Assembly (NCBI RefSeq): GCF_000020485.1
Contig: NC_011899.1
Span: 1,582,501-1,646,500 of the forward strand
From: Halothermothrix orenii H 168
Lineage (GTDB): Bacteria; Bacillota; Halanaerobiia; Halanaerobiales; Halothermotrichaceae
Direction: 5' to 3'
DNA length: 64,000 bases
Shown here: positions 46,805 through 56,194 of the stretch, in pieces
Layout: every line of letters begins with the position of its first letter
How positions within the stretch are numbered: the stretch's first letter is position 1
Translations under genes and position numbers: made by a program
Notes under the pieces: generated by a model
The model's database searches: none
What the model saw: only the letters and a program-made list of their open reading frames with translations
What the model was told of the DNA's origin: nothing

Positions 46805-47713
46805 CTAATAATTTAATTCATTTACAGGGAACGTATTTAATAACTTTTCAAAGCCATTATCTTTAACTGTTAGTTTATTATCTTTCCAGTAATTAATTTT
46901 TTTAATTTTGCTTTTAATGGTTGATAAATATTCCAGCAGTTCATCTATAACTAATTCAATATTATTAATATCTCTAACATCTTCTTCACGGACATTATAA
47001 TCAAGAGAAATGTATTCTCTCAAATCGTTTAATGCTGTTTCATTATCATTCATTTCAACTCTCAGATATAGCCTTGGAGTTTGTCCAATTTTAGAACGGG
47101 TTCTATTCAATGGTATTGATTTTATTATAGCTTCATCAAGCAATTTAACATCGTTTTCTGTAAGTTTTGTATCTTTGGCAGCAAGACCATTGATACCACC
47201 GCTAAAAGCTATAAAAGAATATTTTACTCTATAGTCTTTACCAACACCTTCCCCAGAACTAAAACTAGAAGTGATAGTCTTTGACTCCTGTAATTCTACC
47301 TTATTTAGGGAGTATCCCCAATTAAACTGTACAGGTCCTGTTAAATGAGTATTACCACCAGATGTACCAAGAACTGCTCCAAAATATATTACATCACAAC
47401 ATTCTTCAGCAATTTTAGTAAGTTCCTCATCTGTAACTGGTTTATTTGAAGATGGTTTCCTTCCTAATATTTGATGAACCCGGTTTTCAGCTTTTTCCGC
47501 CTCTTCACTCACAAATAAATTTTTTCCCTTAACTTTCTGCAAATAATCCCTGATATACCTTTTTAATCTTACATCGCTAACTAAATTTGTTCCTGTGTCC
47601 CAATCCATCCTTGGTTTGTTTTCATTATCCATATCCCCATTTGGATTAGACCTTTTAGCATCATAAAGAAATAATATCTCTGAATTATTAGGAACTTTTT
47701 GTTTTTCAGTCAT
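46805..47713 (-). CDS. cas7: Cas7 (Csh2-type) backbone of the type I-B Cascade
   Basis: About 302 residues. FLYDAKRSNPNGDMDNENKP and DVRLKRYIRDYL are the DevR/Csh2 signature; GTSGGNTHLTGPVQFNWGYS also fits. It coats the crRNA spacer. The first ATG (47725) abuts the ribosome site AAGGGGG; the ATG at 47713 is better spaced and follows the cas8 stop. Confidence 0.95.
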   Translation of the reverse strand: MTEKQKVPNNSEILFLYDAKRSNPNGDMDNENKPRMDWDTGTNLVSDVRLKRYIRDYLQKVKGKNLFVSEEAEKAENRVHQILGRKPSSNKPVTDEELTKIAEECCDVIYFGAVLGTSGGNTHLTGPVQFNWGYSLNKVELQESKTITSSFSSGEGVGKDYRVKYSFIAFSGGINGLAAKDTKLTENDVKLLDEAIIKSIPLNRTRSKIGQTPRLYLRVEMNDNETALNDLREYISLDYNVREEDVRDINNIELVIDELLEYLSTIKSKIKKINYWKDNKLTVKDNGFEKLLNTFPVNELNY

Positions 47714-47714
47714 T

Positions 47715-49790
47715 TTATTTGTCATCCCCCTTATTATTCTTAGTCTTATAGTATTTATGACCTAAGTACCTACCAAAAGAAATACCAGACAATATATAAA
47801 ATACTACTTCATCTTTATTAAGACTGGAATTTTCAATTCCCTGAATTCGATCAATCATTTGTGAATGTAGTAACTGATTACATGTATATTTATCATGAAT
47901 ATGTAAAATCTCAGTTATGTCGTTAACGAATTTGCTAACTTGTCTCACAGACATTCCATCAAAACTAAGCTTATCAAGAATACTGGCTGATTTATTTTCT
48001 TTTTGTTGTTTTTTTAGTACTTCATTCATTAAAACTCCAAGTAAAAAAAGTCCCTGTCGATATTTGTTATTTTTATAAGTTTCAGCATGAGTACTGAAAA
48101 ACTCTTTTATATCAGAGTTTTCAATAGGAATTGAACTTGTTCCTTCAGACATTTTAAAACCTCCTTTTATTTCAGTAATTTCATTTAACCAGGTTAGTAA
48201 CAGATTCATTTTCATTGGATTATAGATAATTTCTTCAACTCTTTTACTATTCTTAAAATATCTTTTCCTAAGTATAAAATTAAATTGCTTAATTAAGTAG
48301 TTATAATTTACTGACCGGCCCTTTAATATTGAATTCAGTAAACTTAATAATTCTTTTCTGTATAATTTAGGATCAGGGTTTTTATGGGATTCAGTGTTTG
48401 GAAATAGAAGCCAGTAAATATCATTAAATGTTAGTTTATACAAATTAAAATATTTGTTTGGATAAATTAATTTCATATTTAAATTATATAAATTTTTTAT
48501 TATCTGACTAATATGGTTGTAAGCCACATCATTAATACTTTCCGATACAACAAATGCTGCATTTTGCCCCTTTGGTTTAAACCAAAATAAGAAGTTAACC
48601 TTCAAATTACTATTTGCAATACTGTTTATTGCTTCAATATTTTTTTTAAAAGATTTATTATTATCAGATAAAATACTTTTAATTACTTCAATCTCTGTTT
48701 TATACTTTTTACAGTAAGCAATGTTTGTTGGTATAACATAATAGTCAAGTTGGTTAAATAGTTTACCAGAAAAATCTTTTTTTACTTTGGCAATTCCCGC
48801 CATGACTTTTAGATAACAGTCCTGACATATACCAAATGATTTGTACGCATTTTTTCTTTCAAGATTTTCATAAAAATAGGGACTACTTGTAACATAAAAT
48901 TTTGTAGGAATATCTATTTTCCCTGTTATTAATTTATTTTCATTACAAACTCCACATAAAGCATTATCCCTTGCCATTTTGTCTGAATTTGAAGTATCGA
49001 AAAATCTTTGTTGAAGAATATAATATACAACTTCCACATAAGGAGCCTTATATATGCTTTCAAGTATTCTTTTACCATTTATATGTATAGAAAAAATGTT
49101 AAGTTCATTCTTTAAAAAATTTTGCGTTGTTGATATAGCAAGACTTATTTGTTTTTCATAATACTTTTTTATATCCTTTATGGTTAATATTTCTGTGTTA
49201 ACTACTTCCCCGTTTATATATTTATTTATCTCTTTTGCTTTTTCTGCATTACCCCTTTTTTCGTATTTATCAATTTCACTTCTTAAATATTTTACTATTT
49301 CTTTTTTTTGATGTGATACATTTTTATCTACAGATAAATAACTTATCGGTCTTCCAAAATAATCTCTACCAACTACTATGTAGAACTTATTTTTTATCAT
49401 ATTTAACCAATCTAAAAAATCCTCAATATTTTTGATCTTAAGTTTATCAATTTCTTTTTCTATATAGTAAATCAAATGTGGTATTGTTAATAAGTGATAA
49501 TTGTAGTTATCAGTTGTAAAATAAGTTTTACTACTATTTGATGCCTTTAAATCAAATCCAAAAAATTCTTCTCTGTTTTTTTCATATAATTCTTTTCCTA
49601 GTTTAATCTCAATCTCTTCTTTTTCAGTGTCCAGATTTATAATTACTTCTCTATATTTGTCTGCATCTTTATCCCCACTATCTGGTTCATTTGGAATAAT
49701 AGTCTGTGTCTCTAGAAATTTTTGCTTTTTTTCACTATCTGACAATCCTTGTAGTTCTATTTCACCTAGTTCTTTGAATGAGTTAATCAC
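47715..49790 (-). CDS. cas8b: Cas8b (Csh1/TM1802-like) large subunit of Cascade
   Basis: A 691-residue protein. Two CxxC pairs (LCGVCNENK and GICQDCYLKV, about 280-335) form the zinc site usual in this family. The C-terminal part is helical and has YILSGISFGRYLGHKYYK near the end, which fits the fused small-subunit region. It should recognise the PAM. GTG start with AAGGAGGTG correctly placed. First gene of the I-B operon, 161 bases after the WYL regulator. Confidence 0.87.
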   Translation of the reverse strand: MINSFKELGEIELQGLSDSEKKQKFLETQTIIPNEPDSGDKDADKYREVIINLDTEKEEIEIKLGKELYEKNREEFFGFDLKASNSSKTYFTTDNYNYHLLTIPHLIYYIEKEIDKLKIKNIEDFLDWLNMIKNKFYIVVGRDYFGRPISYLSVDKNVSHQKKEIVKYLRSEIDKYEKRGNAEKAKEINKYINGEVVNTEILTIKDIKKYYEKQISLAISTTQNFLKNELNIFSIHINGKRILESIYKAPYVEVVYYILQQRFFDTSNSDKMARDNALCGVCNENKLITGKIDIPTKFYVTSSPYFYENLERKNAYKSFGICQDCYLKVMAGIAKVKKDFSGKLFNQLDYYVIPTNIAYCKKYKTEIEVIKSILSDNNKSFKKNIEAINSIANSNLKVNFLFWFKPKGQNAAFVVSESINDVAYNHISQIIKNLYNLNMKLIYPNKYFNLYKLTFNDIYWLLFPNTESHKNPDPKLYRKELLSLLNSILKGRSVNYNYLIKQFNFILRKRYFKNSKRVEEIIYNPMKMNLLLTWLNEITEIKGGFKMSEGTSSIPIENSDIKEFFSTHAETYKNNKYRQGLFLLGVLMNEVLKKQQKENKSASILDKLSFDGMSVRQVSKFVNDITEILHIHDKYTCNQLLHSQMIDRIQGIENSSLNKDEVVFYILSGISFGRYLGHKYYKTKNNKGDDK

Positions 49791-49951
49791 TCTTTACACC
49801 TCCTTCTTTAAATTATGATTATTAAAATAACATTAATTTGATAACATTTTACATTTAACATAGTTATTCAAAAACTAACCATTTCTTACAGAAATATTTA
49901 TTGAATATCCTCTATTAGATATCATACCACACACCTGTGACAACTTCTGTC

Positions 49952-50935
49952 TCAAACATGTGTTTTTTTGTATATATTACTCATTTTTTTAATTTCATTG
50001 ATTACATTTTCCTTTAAACTCTCCGGTCGTACTACCTCAACTTCTGAACCGTGTTGTAATATCCAGCCCATAATTTCCTGCATACTACCAGTAGTTACCT
50101 CAAATCTAATTTTATCATCACCTAGTTCTACTATCTGGTGTTTAACCTGCCATTTCCTTTCCTTTACCAGTTTTGCTGAAGTTCCTTTAAATAACAATAC
50201 AACCCTTTCCTCTTTATCACCCCGTTCCACACCCCAGGCATTTTGCATATATTTTTCTACATCAAAGTCATCAGGTATTATATATTTATCACTGGTTACC
50301 TTAATATTCCTTATCCTATCTACCCTGAATAATAATACATTACAGCGCAGATGGCAGTAAGCTATTAAGTAATAGGCCCCATCCTGTACAAAAATTTTAT
50401 AGGGGTCAACTTTACGCTCCCTTAACATATCACTACTGAGAGAATAATAATTTATAATAACAGATTGGTTACTGGCAATGGAATCATTAATTATGTTAAT
50501 AGTATCCCGGTGTTTCGTCATATCTACAACAGCTCCCTGGTGAAATAAAATTCTATCCTCCAGGTCTAAAAGTACCTTTTTTACAGAAGATGGCAGTGAA
50601 TTAATTATTTTGGATACAGCATTATTTAGTTCTTCCCTGTAGGGATAAACCTCATCTTCGAAGGCATGTGCTACAAGCAGTAGAGCCATGGCTTCTTCTC
50701 TTGTCATCCTCGGCGGTTTAAAATAAAAATCCTCCATAATTGCATAGGTATTCTTCTCCTCATCCTTAATTACCGGAATATGCATTTGTTCCATATACTG
50801 TATATCCCGGTAAATAGTCCGCGGTGACACACCAAATAATTCCGCCAGATCCCGTGCTCTCCATCTCTTAACCCCACTACTTAATAAATTAATCATTTTT
50901 AAAATTCTGTACAACTTACTTCTTTTCACTGTCAT
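49952..50935 (-). CDS. HTH-WYL transcriptional regulator of the CRISPR locus
   Basis: About 327 residues. The N-terminal winged HTH (ARDLAELFGVSPRTIYRDIQ) is DeoR-like. Residues about 150-235 form the WYL domain (VIINYYSLSSDMLRERKVDP, DGAYYLIAYCHL), and the C-terminal WCX extension follows (SEVEVVRPESLKENV). WYL proteins sense nucleic acids or other ligands and are often linked to CRISPR and other defence loci; one in Synechocystis represses CRISPR expression. GGGTGGGTG supports the ATG at 50935. It is upstream of and co-directional with cas8b, so local regulation is likely. Confidence 0.88.
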   Translation of the reverse strand: MTVKRSKLYRILKMINLLSSGVKRWRARDLAELFGVSPRTIYRDIQYMEQMHIPVIKDEEKNTYAIMEDFYFKPPRMTREEAMALLLVAHAFEDEVYPYREELNNAVSKIINSLPSSVKKVLLDLEDRILFHQGAVVDMTKHRDTINIINDSIASNQSVIINYYSLSSDMLRERKVDPYKIFVQDGAYYLIAYCHLRCNVLLFRVDRIRNIKVTSDKYIIPDDFDVEKYMQNAWGVERGDKEERVVLLFKGTSAKLVKERKWQVKHQIVELGDDKIRFEVTTGSMQEIMGWILQHGSEVEVVRPESLKENVINEIKKMSNIYKKTHV

Positions 50936-51117
50936 GACAACACCCACCCGGTTGAATAAAAAATATTTTACAGTACCCCTTACTAAATTACTAAATATAA
51001 CAATATACCTGTTTATAAATTTCTATATAATTACATTAATTCCTTTATAATTTTACAATTATTTTCATAATATACTTTGATGTATACCGCACATAAATCC
51101 TGGTCAAATCCCCAGAT

Positions 51118-51146
51118 TTGACACAGCTATTAATAAATGTTAACAT
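51118..51146 (+). promoter_or_regulatory. Promoter of the YlbF-family gene
   Basis: TTGACA, 17 bases, TAACAT, about 50 bases before the start codon. Confidence 0.7.
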
Positions 51147-51195
51147 TATGAAGACACATTAAGTGTTAAACAAACATAACGAGGTGAATTTTTTT

Positions 51196-51531
51196 ATGTC
51201 AATTATTAAGAAAGCCGAAGAGTTGGGAAAAGAAATAGTAGATTCAGCAGAATATAAAGAACTGAAATCTACTGAAGAAGCAATGCAAAATGATAAGGAA
51301 GCCCAGTCCTTACTTAATGAATTTAGATCAAAACAGCAAAGGTTACAGATGGCCCAGGCCAATGGAAAGAATATAACCGAGGACCAGAAGAAAGAACTTA
51401 TGGCCCTTCAGGCCAGAATGCAGGAAAATGAAAAGATTAAAAACTTCATGACTGCCCAGCAGAAGTTTAACCAGGTAATGCAAACCGTTAACCAGGCCAT
51501 TACAGGTATAATCGCCGGTCAGCATGCCTAA
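51196..51531 (+). CDS. YlbF/YmcA-family protein
   Basis: About 111 residues, almost all helical: KAEELGKEIVDSAEYKEL and LLNEFRSKQQRLQ follow the PF06133 pattern. In Bacillus, YlbF, YmcA and YaaT form the RNase Y-specificity complex that affects competence, biofilm and sporulation; whether this paralogue joins it is not known. GAGGTG supports the ATG at 51196 rather than the longer frame. A single gene with its own promoter and terminator. Confidence 0.8.
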   Translation: MSIIKKAEELGKEIVDSAEYKELKSTEEAMQNDKEAQSLLNEFRSKQQRLQMAQANGKNITEDQKKELMALQARMQENEKIKNFMTAQQKFNQVMQTVNQAITGIIAGQHA

Positions 51532-51555
51532 TAGTTATTTATAAACAAAAAAAAT

Positions 51556-51594
51556 AGCCCTGTCCAGCCTTTACTGGCTGTTCAGGGCTTTTTT
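51556..51594. terminator. Terminator after the YlbF-family gene
   Basis: AGCCCTG..CAGCC and GGCTG..CAGGGCT form a 12-bp stem with a small inner loop, followed by six T on the plus strand. An A run on the left gives it a T run on the minus strand too, so it may also close the beta-glucosidase transcript. Confidence 0.88.
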
Positions 51595-51766
51595 ATAATT
51601 TACTGAATAAAAATGCGGGACGTGTCTTTTCCATATTGTCTCTGATGACCACTAACAACACCTGATTGCTGCTATATGTTTTTTGCTTCCCCGGGAATAA
51701 TTAATCTATCCGGTTCTAGTCATAGGTTCTGGTCATAAATAACCTTTTACTAACTATAGTACAGGT

Positions 51767-53122
51767 TTAGTTAGCTTCAACCTGGCCTTTTTCGATGACC
51801 TCCCGATACCATAGGGCACTATCTTTTAAAAAGCGTCTGTTACCATTTTCATAATCAACATAAATGAGACCAAAGCGCTTGCTATAGCCATAGGCCCATT
51901 CAAAATTATCCATCAATGACCACACATAATAACCTCTGAGGGGAACTCCATCTTTAAGGGCTTTATATGCCTGCTTAAAATGATCCCCCAGGTAGTTAAT
52001 CCTCTTCTCATCATGGATCTTACCTTCCTCTGTTAATTTGTCATCAAAAGCTGCCCCGTTTTCTGTTATGTAAAGGGGCTTATCGGTATATTCTTTATTA
52101 ACCCTCACTAAAATATCATAAAGTCCCTGGGGATAAATCTCCCAGCCCATCTCTGTAGATGGCCTATCCTCCATTTTTACAACTTCAGCATTAAACAAAT
52201 TATCTCCCGGTTTATGCCTGACCACCATCCTGGAGTAGTAATTAATGCCCAGGAAGTCAATATCCCTGCTTATTATATCCATATCACCCGGTTGGGTTGT
52301 AAAGGCCCCTAAATTCTGTTCATAGATGTGGTGTAATTCCTCCGGGTAACTGCCCTTGAACACTGGAGATAAAAACCATGCATTAATATAGTCATCAAGT
52401 AAAGAAGCTGCCTTAACATCCTTCTCACTGTCACCGGCCGGGTAAGCAGGGGTTAAGTTGAGAGTAATACCAATCTCCCCGGGCAGGTCTTCCTCCCTGA
52501 AGATATCAACAGCCATTCCATGGGATAATAACAGGTGATGGGCGACCTGAAGGGCCGTTTTAAAATCTTTAGTACCGGGGGCATGGTTACCAAAAGCATG
52601 ACCCTCAAAGGCAACTACCCAGGGTTCATTATGGGTAACCCAGAGGTCCACCAGGCCGTTAAACTCTTCAAACATAAGCCTGGCATATTCAGCGAAATAT
52701 TTGGCTGTATCCCTGTTGGTCCAGCCACCTTTATCCTGTAATGCCTGGGGTAAATCCCAGTGGTATAGGGTTATCATGGGTCTGATATTGGCCTTAAGAA
52801 GATTGTCAACCAGTCTTTTATAAAAATCAAGACCTTTCTGGTTTACCCTGCCTTTACCTTCCGGAAGAATCCGGGGCCAGGAAGTAGAAAAACGGTATGA
52901 CCTAATCCCTATCTCTTTCATTAATTCAATATCTTCCCGGTACAGATGATAATGATCACAGGCTATATCACCGGTGTCACCGTTTTCAATTTTTCCCGGG
53001 GTATGGCTAAATCTGTCCCAGATGGATTCTCCCTTTCCATCCTCATTAAAAGCTCCTTCTATCTGGTAGGATGACGTAGCTGCTCCCCAGATAAAATCTT
53101 CTGGAAATATTATTTTTGCCAT
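51767..53122 (-). CDS. bglA: GH1 beta-glucosidase BglA
   Basis: A 451-residue (beta/alpha)8 enzyme that removes glucose or galactose from beta-linked sugars. The N-terminal signature is FIWGAATSSYQIEGA; the acid/base Glu is in VTHNEPW (about 166) and the nucleophile Glu in YITENGAAF (about 354). The sequence corresponds, from memory, to the crystallised BglA of Halothermothrix orenii. No signal peptide, so it acts in the cytoplasm. GGGAGG precedes the ATG. Single gene. Confidence 0.96.
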   Translation of the reverse strand: MAKIIFPEDFIWGAATSSYQIEGAFNEDGKGESIWDRFSHTPGKIENGDTGDIACDHYHLYREDIELMKEIGIRSYRFSTSWPRILPEGKGRVNQKGLDFYKRLVDNLLKANIRPMITLYHWDLPQALQDKGGWTNRDTAKYFAEYARLMFEEFNGLVDLWVTHNEPWVVAFEGHAFGNHAPGTKDFKTALQVAHHLLLSHGMAVDIFREEDLPGEIGITLNLTPAYPAGDSEKDVKAASLLDDYINAWFLSPVFKGSYPEELHHIYEQNLGAFTTQPGDMDIISRDIDFLGINYYSRMVVRHKPGDNLFNAEVVKMEDRPSTEMGWEIYPQGLYDILVRVNKEYTDKPLYITENGAAFDDKLTEEGKIHDEKRINYLGDHFKQAYKALKDGVPLRGYYVWSLMDNFEWAYGYSKRFGLIYVDYENGNRRFLKDSALWYREVIEKGQVEAN

Positions 53123-53213
53123 TGTTTATATTGCCTCCCTTACAGTCTATCTAATATGTTTTAAGATAGTATCTGATGATTACATTATAATATTTTTAGC
53201 ATCATATAGCAAA

Positions 53214-53238
53214 CAAATCCCCGAAAAAAGGGGATTTG
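53214..53238 (-). terminator. Hairpin after the J-domain gene
   Basis: CAAATCCCC and GGGGATTTG pair around a 7-base loop. The T tract on the minus strand is weak (TTTG), so termination may be partial. Confidence 0.6.
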
Positions 53239-53320
53239 TGTCATTAACTGTTATACCATTATTACTTCCAATAAACATTATGCAATAATTATTACTTTAA
53301 TCTCGTTTGTAGATATTATT

Positions 53321-53644
53321 TTATAAACTGAAATGACCATCCATAAATTGTTTTTTCCATCTTTCCTTCATTTGAATATCAACCGGTAAATTATTAACAA
53401 TATCATCTTTTTTAAATGAATAAAGATAATTGTTACAATATGAAACTATTATTTCATAAGCCCAGGTAATCTCTTTAGTTTTCTCCCTGCACTGTTCTGG
53501 TTTATCATTACATTTGTCTGGATGCCAGCTCTTTATTAATTTTCTGTATCTGTTTTTAATATCTGCTAAACTGGCCCTTTCACCCAGATCTAAAATTCTG
53601 GAAGCCTTATATACATTTTCTGGACTCAATTTCTTTTGCTGCAA
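53321..53644 (-). CDS. Small J-domain protein
   Basis: A 107-residue protein. ASLADIKNRYRKLIKSWHPD holds helix II and the HPD motif of DnaJ proteins; TKEITWAYEIIVSYC is helix III. There is no glycine-rich or zinc domain, so it is a minimal co-chaperone that would stimulate a DnaK-type ATPase. Two Cys near the HPD (DKCNDKPEQCREK) are unusual. Start is TTG, supported by GGGAGGT eight bases upstream; no ATG is available. Confidence 0.8.
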   Translation of the reverse strand: MQQKKLSPENVYKASRILDLGERASLADIKNRYRKLIKSWHPDKCNDKPEQCREKTKEITWAYEIIVSYCNNYLYSFKKDDIVNNLPVDIQMKERWKKQFMDGHFSL

Positions 53645-53682
53645 TCCAGTCTACCTCCCATACTTTTACATAGTACTTACCA

Positions 53683-55287
53683 TTATATGGAGATGTTCAA
53701 AAAAACTTTATCCAGGTAATTGTAAACATAGTACCTGACAGCAAAGTACAGGATAAAGAATACTATACCTCCCCATAAGATTGCCGTATCAAAACTCATA
53801 ATAAAACCAGGAGCGATACGGTATATGAGATAAACCACAAGAGCCAGTAAAGCCCTTATTCCCAGGGACACAGTTATATTCATGTTATTCTTTACAGCAG
53901 CGGTGGGATTAGTCCAGTTCAAAATGGGCCGGTAAATATCAATTATTATATCCACAGTCGATAGAAACAGGGTTGCCCCCAGGCAGAAAAAGCTACCCAG
54001 CATTATCATCTTTACTGTCAGAGGCATAATGAAGGCAGAAACAGTCAGAAGCAAAGCCGAACCAAACAGGCTTATCAAAACTGTGGTTAAAACCCGGTAA
54101 CGTATATTATCTGCTGCCTTTATAGGTAGCACTTTTGTCTCCCAGAAGGCCTGCCCTTCCCTGGTTATGGCCGTTGCTGATGTATTTCCCACTATGGCCG
54201 GTGATGTAATTATCCCCGTAAAAATCAGTATTAAAAAGGGTTTCATTCCGGGATTATTGAGCATTTCAAGGGAAAACTGCCCACTGATACTGAGGACAAG
54301 AAACATTATTACCGGAACCAGAATGGTGAGGAAAGTATTCATAAAAAAGGTCGGCTGTTTTAAGATAATCAGAATATTACGTTTAAGCAGCTGATAACCC
54401 TGGCTGTGTTGCCTGTAATATATCTTACCTGAGGCCCGGGAAACATCCTGGGAATAGGCCATAAGAGCCCGCCTGAAAAAAAGTCTGGCCAATGACTGCA
54501 GGATAAAAAAGAAGACCACATTAAGCCCTATAAAATACAGGCCATACCTGGGTGACCCCATAAGCATCCTGGTCATCCAGATACTGGGGGGGAACCTTAA
54601 GCCAACCAACCCCAGAAGCCCCTCTTTTGTTACCAGGGCCTTCTGGATAAATTCAGGATTGGCAAGATACCTGGTCAGGGTCATCTGGATAAATATTATA
54701 GCTATTAGTAGTAAAAAATTACTCAAAATTGTAAAGAGATTACGACGGCTATTATCTATTAAAAACCTGTTGAGTAATAAAACCAGTAATGCCGAAATCA
54801 ATAATGGGAGTACAGGAGCCAGTAATAAGACTAAAAGCCCCAGCAGAAAAAATTGCAGGGTAAGCCCGATTTTAATAATGTAAACAATAAAAGCCGGCCC
54901 CATAAAAATCAGGGTTATCCCCAGTAGATAAATATAGACCGTACTCAGCTTGGCAAAGACAATAGTATCCTCTCTGACGGGCAGGGCTGTCAGAAACTTA
55001 AGGTCTCTGGCAAAGAAAAAAACAGAGACTATAAAGGGAAGCCCGAGGAAAAACATTAGCATTACGGCATTGACATACATTGTTGTAATCATCAGTTCCG
55101 GGTGATTAAGTTTAGCAAAGGCATCAAAGGTCAATATCGAGAAGTTAATAGCCGGTATTGCCAGGATAAATACAAGGGCAACCTGGAGTAACCGGGCCAG
55201 TTTATTATTTTTTACATTAATACTCTCCTGAGCCCTGCCGATAAAATCTTTAATCTGAATAAGTGTCAGTGATTTTAATTTATTCAT
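53683..55287 (-). CDS. ABC-2-type transporter permease
   Basis: A 534-residue protein with about twelve membrane helices and few charged segments, for example FLPFTPG-like hydrophobic runs and DLKFLTALPVREDTIVF, the coupling-loop motif of large ABC-2 exporters. It overlaps the ATPase gene by eight bases, so the two form one exporter. Substrate unknown; related pairs export peptides, antibiotics or lipids. Confidence 0.82.
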   Translation of the reverse strand: MNKLKSLTLIQIKDFIGRAQESINVKNNKLARLLQVALVFILAIPAINFSILTFDAFAKLNHPELMITTMYVNAVMLMFFLGLPFIVSVFFFARDLKFLTALPVREDTIVFAKLSTVYIYLLGITLIFMGPAFIVYIIKIGLTLQFFLLGLLVLLLAPVLPLLISALLVLLLNRFLIDNSRRNLFTILSNFLLLIAIIFIQMTLTRYLANPEFIQKALVTKEGLLGLVGLRFPPSIWMTRMLMGSPRYGLYFIGLNVVFFFILQSLARLFFRRALMAYSQDVSRASGKIYYRQHSQGYQLLKRNILIILKQPTFFMNTFLTILVPVIMFLVLSISGQFSLEMLNNPGMKPFLILIFTGIITSPAIVGNTSATAITREGQAFWETKVLPIKAADNIRYRVLTTVLISLFGSALLLTVSAFIMPLTVKMIMLGSFFCLGATLFLSTVDIIIDIYRPILNWTNPTAAVKNNMNITVSLGIRALLALVVYLIYRIAPGFIMSFDTAILWGGIVFFILYFAVRYYVYNYLDKVFLNISI

Positions 55288-55999
55288 TATCAGTCAACTC
55301 CAGGAAAATATCTTCAAGGGTTTTATCTTTATTTCTCTTGATGTTTTCCAGGGTATCACAGGCAATCAATTTCCCCCTGTTAATAATGGCCACCCGGTCA
55401 CAGAGGTTTTCAACCACCTCGAGGATGTGGGAGGAAAAAAAGACAGTACCTCCATTCTCACAGTGGTATCTCATAATATCCTTAAGAATCCGCGCTGAAC
55501 GGGGATCAAGGCCACTCAGAGGCTCATCGAGAATAAAAAGATTGGGATCAGGGATTAAAGCTCCTGATATTAAAAGCTTCTGCTTCATACCATGGGAGTA
55601 AGAATTGATGGGCCTCGTCAGGTCATCATATATCTCAAAATCCCGGGTAAATTTTTCAATTCTCTCCCGCCTGACATCTACTGGAACCTCATACATATCG
55701 GCAATAAAATTAAGATAATCTATTCCCCTGATGGATTTAAAGATTTCGGGGTGGTCTGGTACATATGTAAAATTGCGTTTGGCTTCAATGGGTTTATCAC
55801 TAATATCCCGTCCATTTATTGTTATCCTCCCTTTAGTCGGGGATAAAATGCCAGTGATCATCCTGATAGTGGTAGTTTTCCCGGCCCCGTTTGGGCCAAC
55901 AAACCCGAATATTTCTCCTTTACTGATTTCAAGGGATAAATTGTCGACTGCATACTTTTTTCCATCATAACTTTTACTTACATTTTCCAGAATAAGCAT
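55280..55999 (-). CDS. ABC exporter ATP-binding protein
   Basis: A 239-residue ATPase. Walker A is GPNGAGKTT, the signature is NSYSHGMKQKLL in place of LSGGQ (common in ABC-2 exporters), Walker B is LFILDEPLSGLD, and the switch His is in FSSHIL. It drives the adjacent permease. ATG behind GGGG. Confidence 0.92.
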   Translation of the reverse strand: MLILENVSKSYDGKKYAVDNLSLEISKGEIFGFVGPNGAGKTTTIRMITGILSPTKGRITINGRDISDKPIEAKRNFTYVPDHPEIFKSIRGIDYLNFIADMYEVPVDVRRERIEKFTRDFEIYDDLTRPINSYSHGMKQKLLISGALIPDPNLFILDEPLSGLDPRSARILKDIMRYHCENGGTVFFSSHILEVVENLCDRVAIINRGKLIACDTLENIKRNKDKTLEDIFLELTDNE

Positions 56000-56142
56000 T
56001 TTAGTTATACCCCCAATTGTCTTTCATTTAATATAATATCCTTTCAAACCTTTAATTATATTATATATTATACATTTATATCTTTTTTCCTTTTATTTAT
56101 GGTTAAACATACTATAGTTAAACATAAAAAATAGTTAAACAT

Positions 56143-56172
56143 AAAAAAAAGCCCCCGGAATATGGAGGCTTT
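56143..56172 (-). terminator. Terminator of the corrinoid operon
   Basis: AAAGCCTCC and GGGGGCTTT arms, then seven T on the minus strand, after the G3E GTPase gene. Confidence 0.85.
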
Positions 56173-56194
56173 AACCCAGTCGCATTTAATCCAG

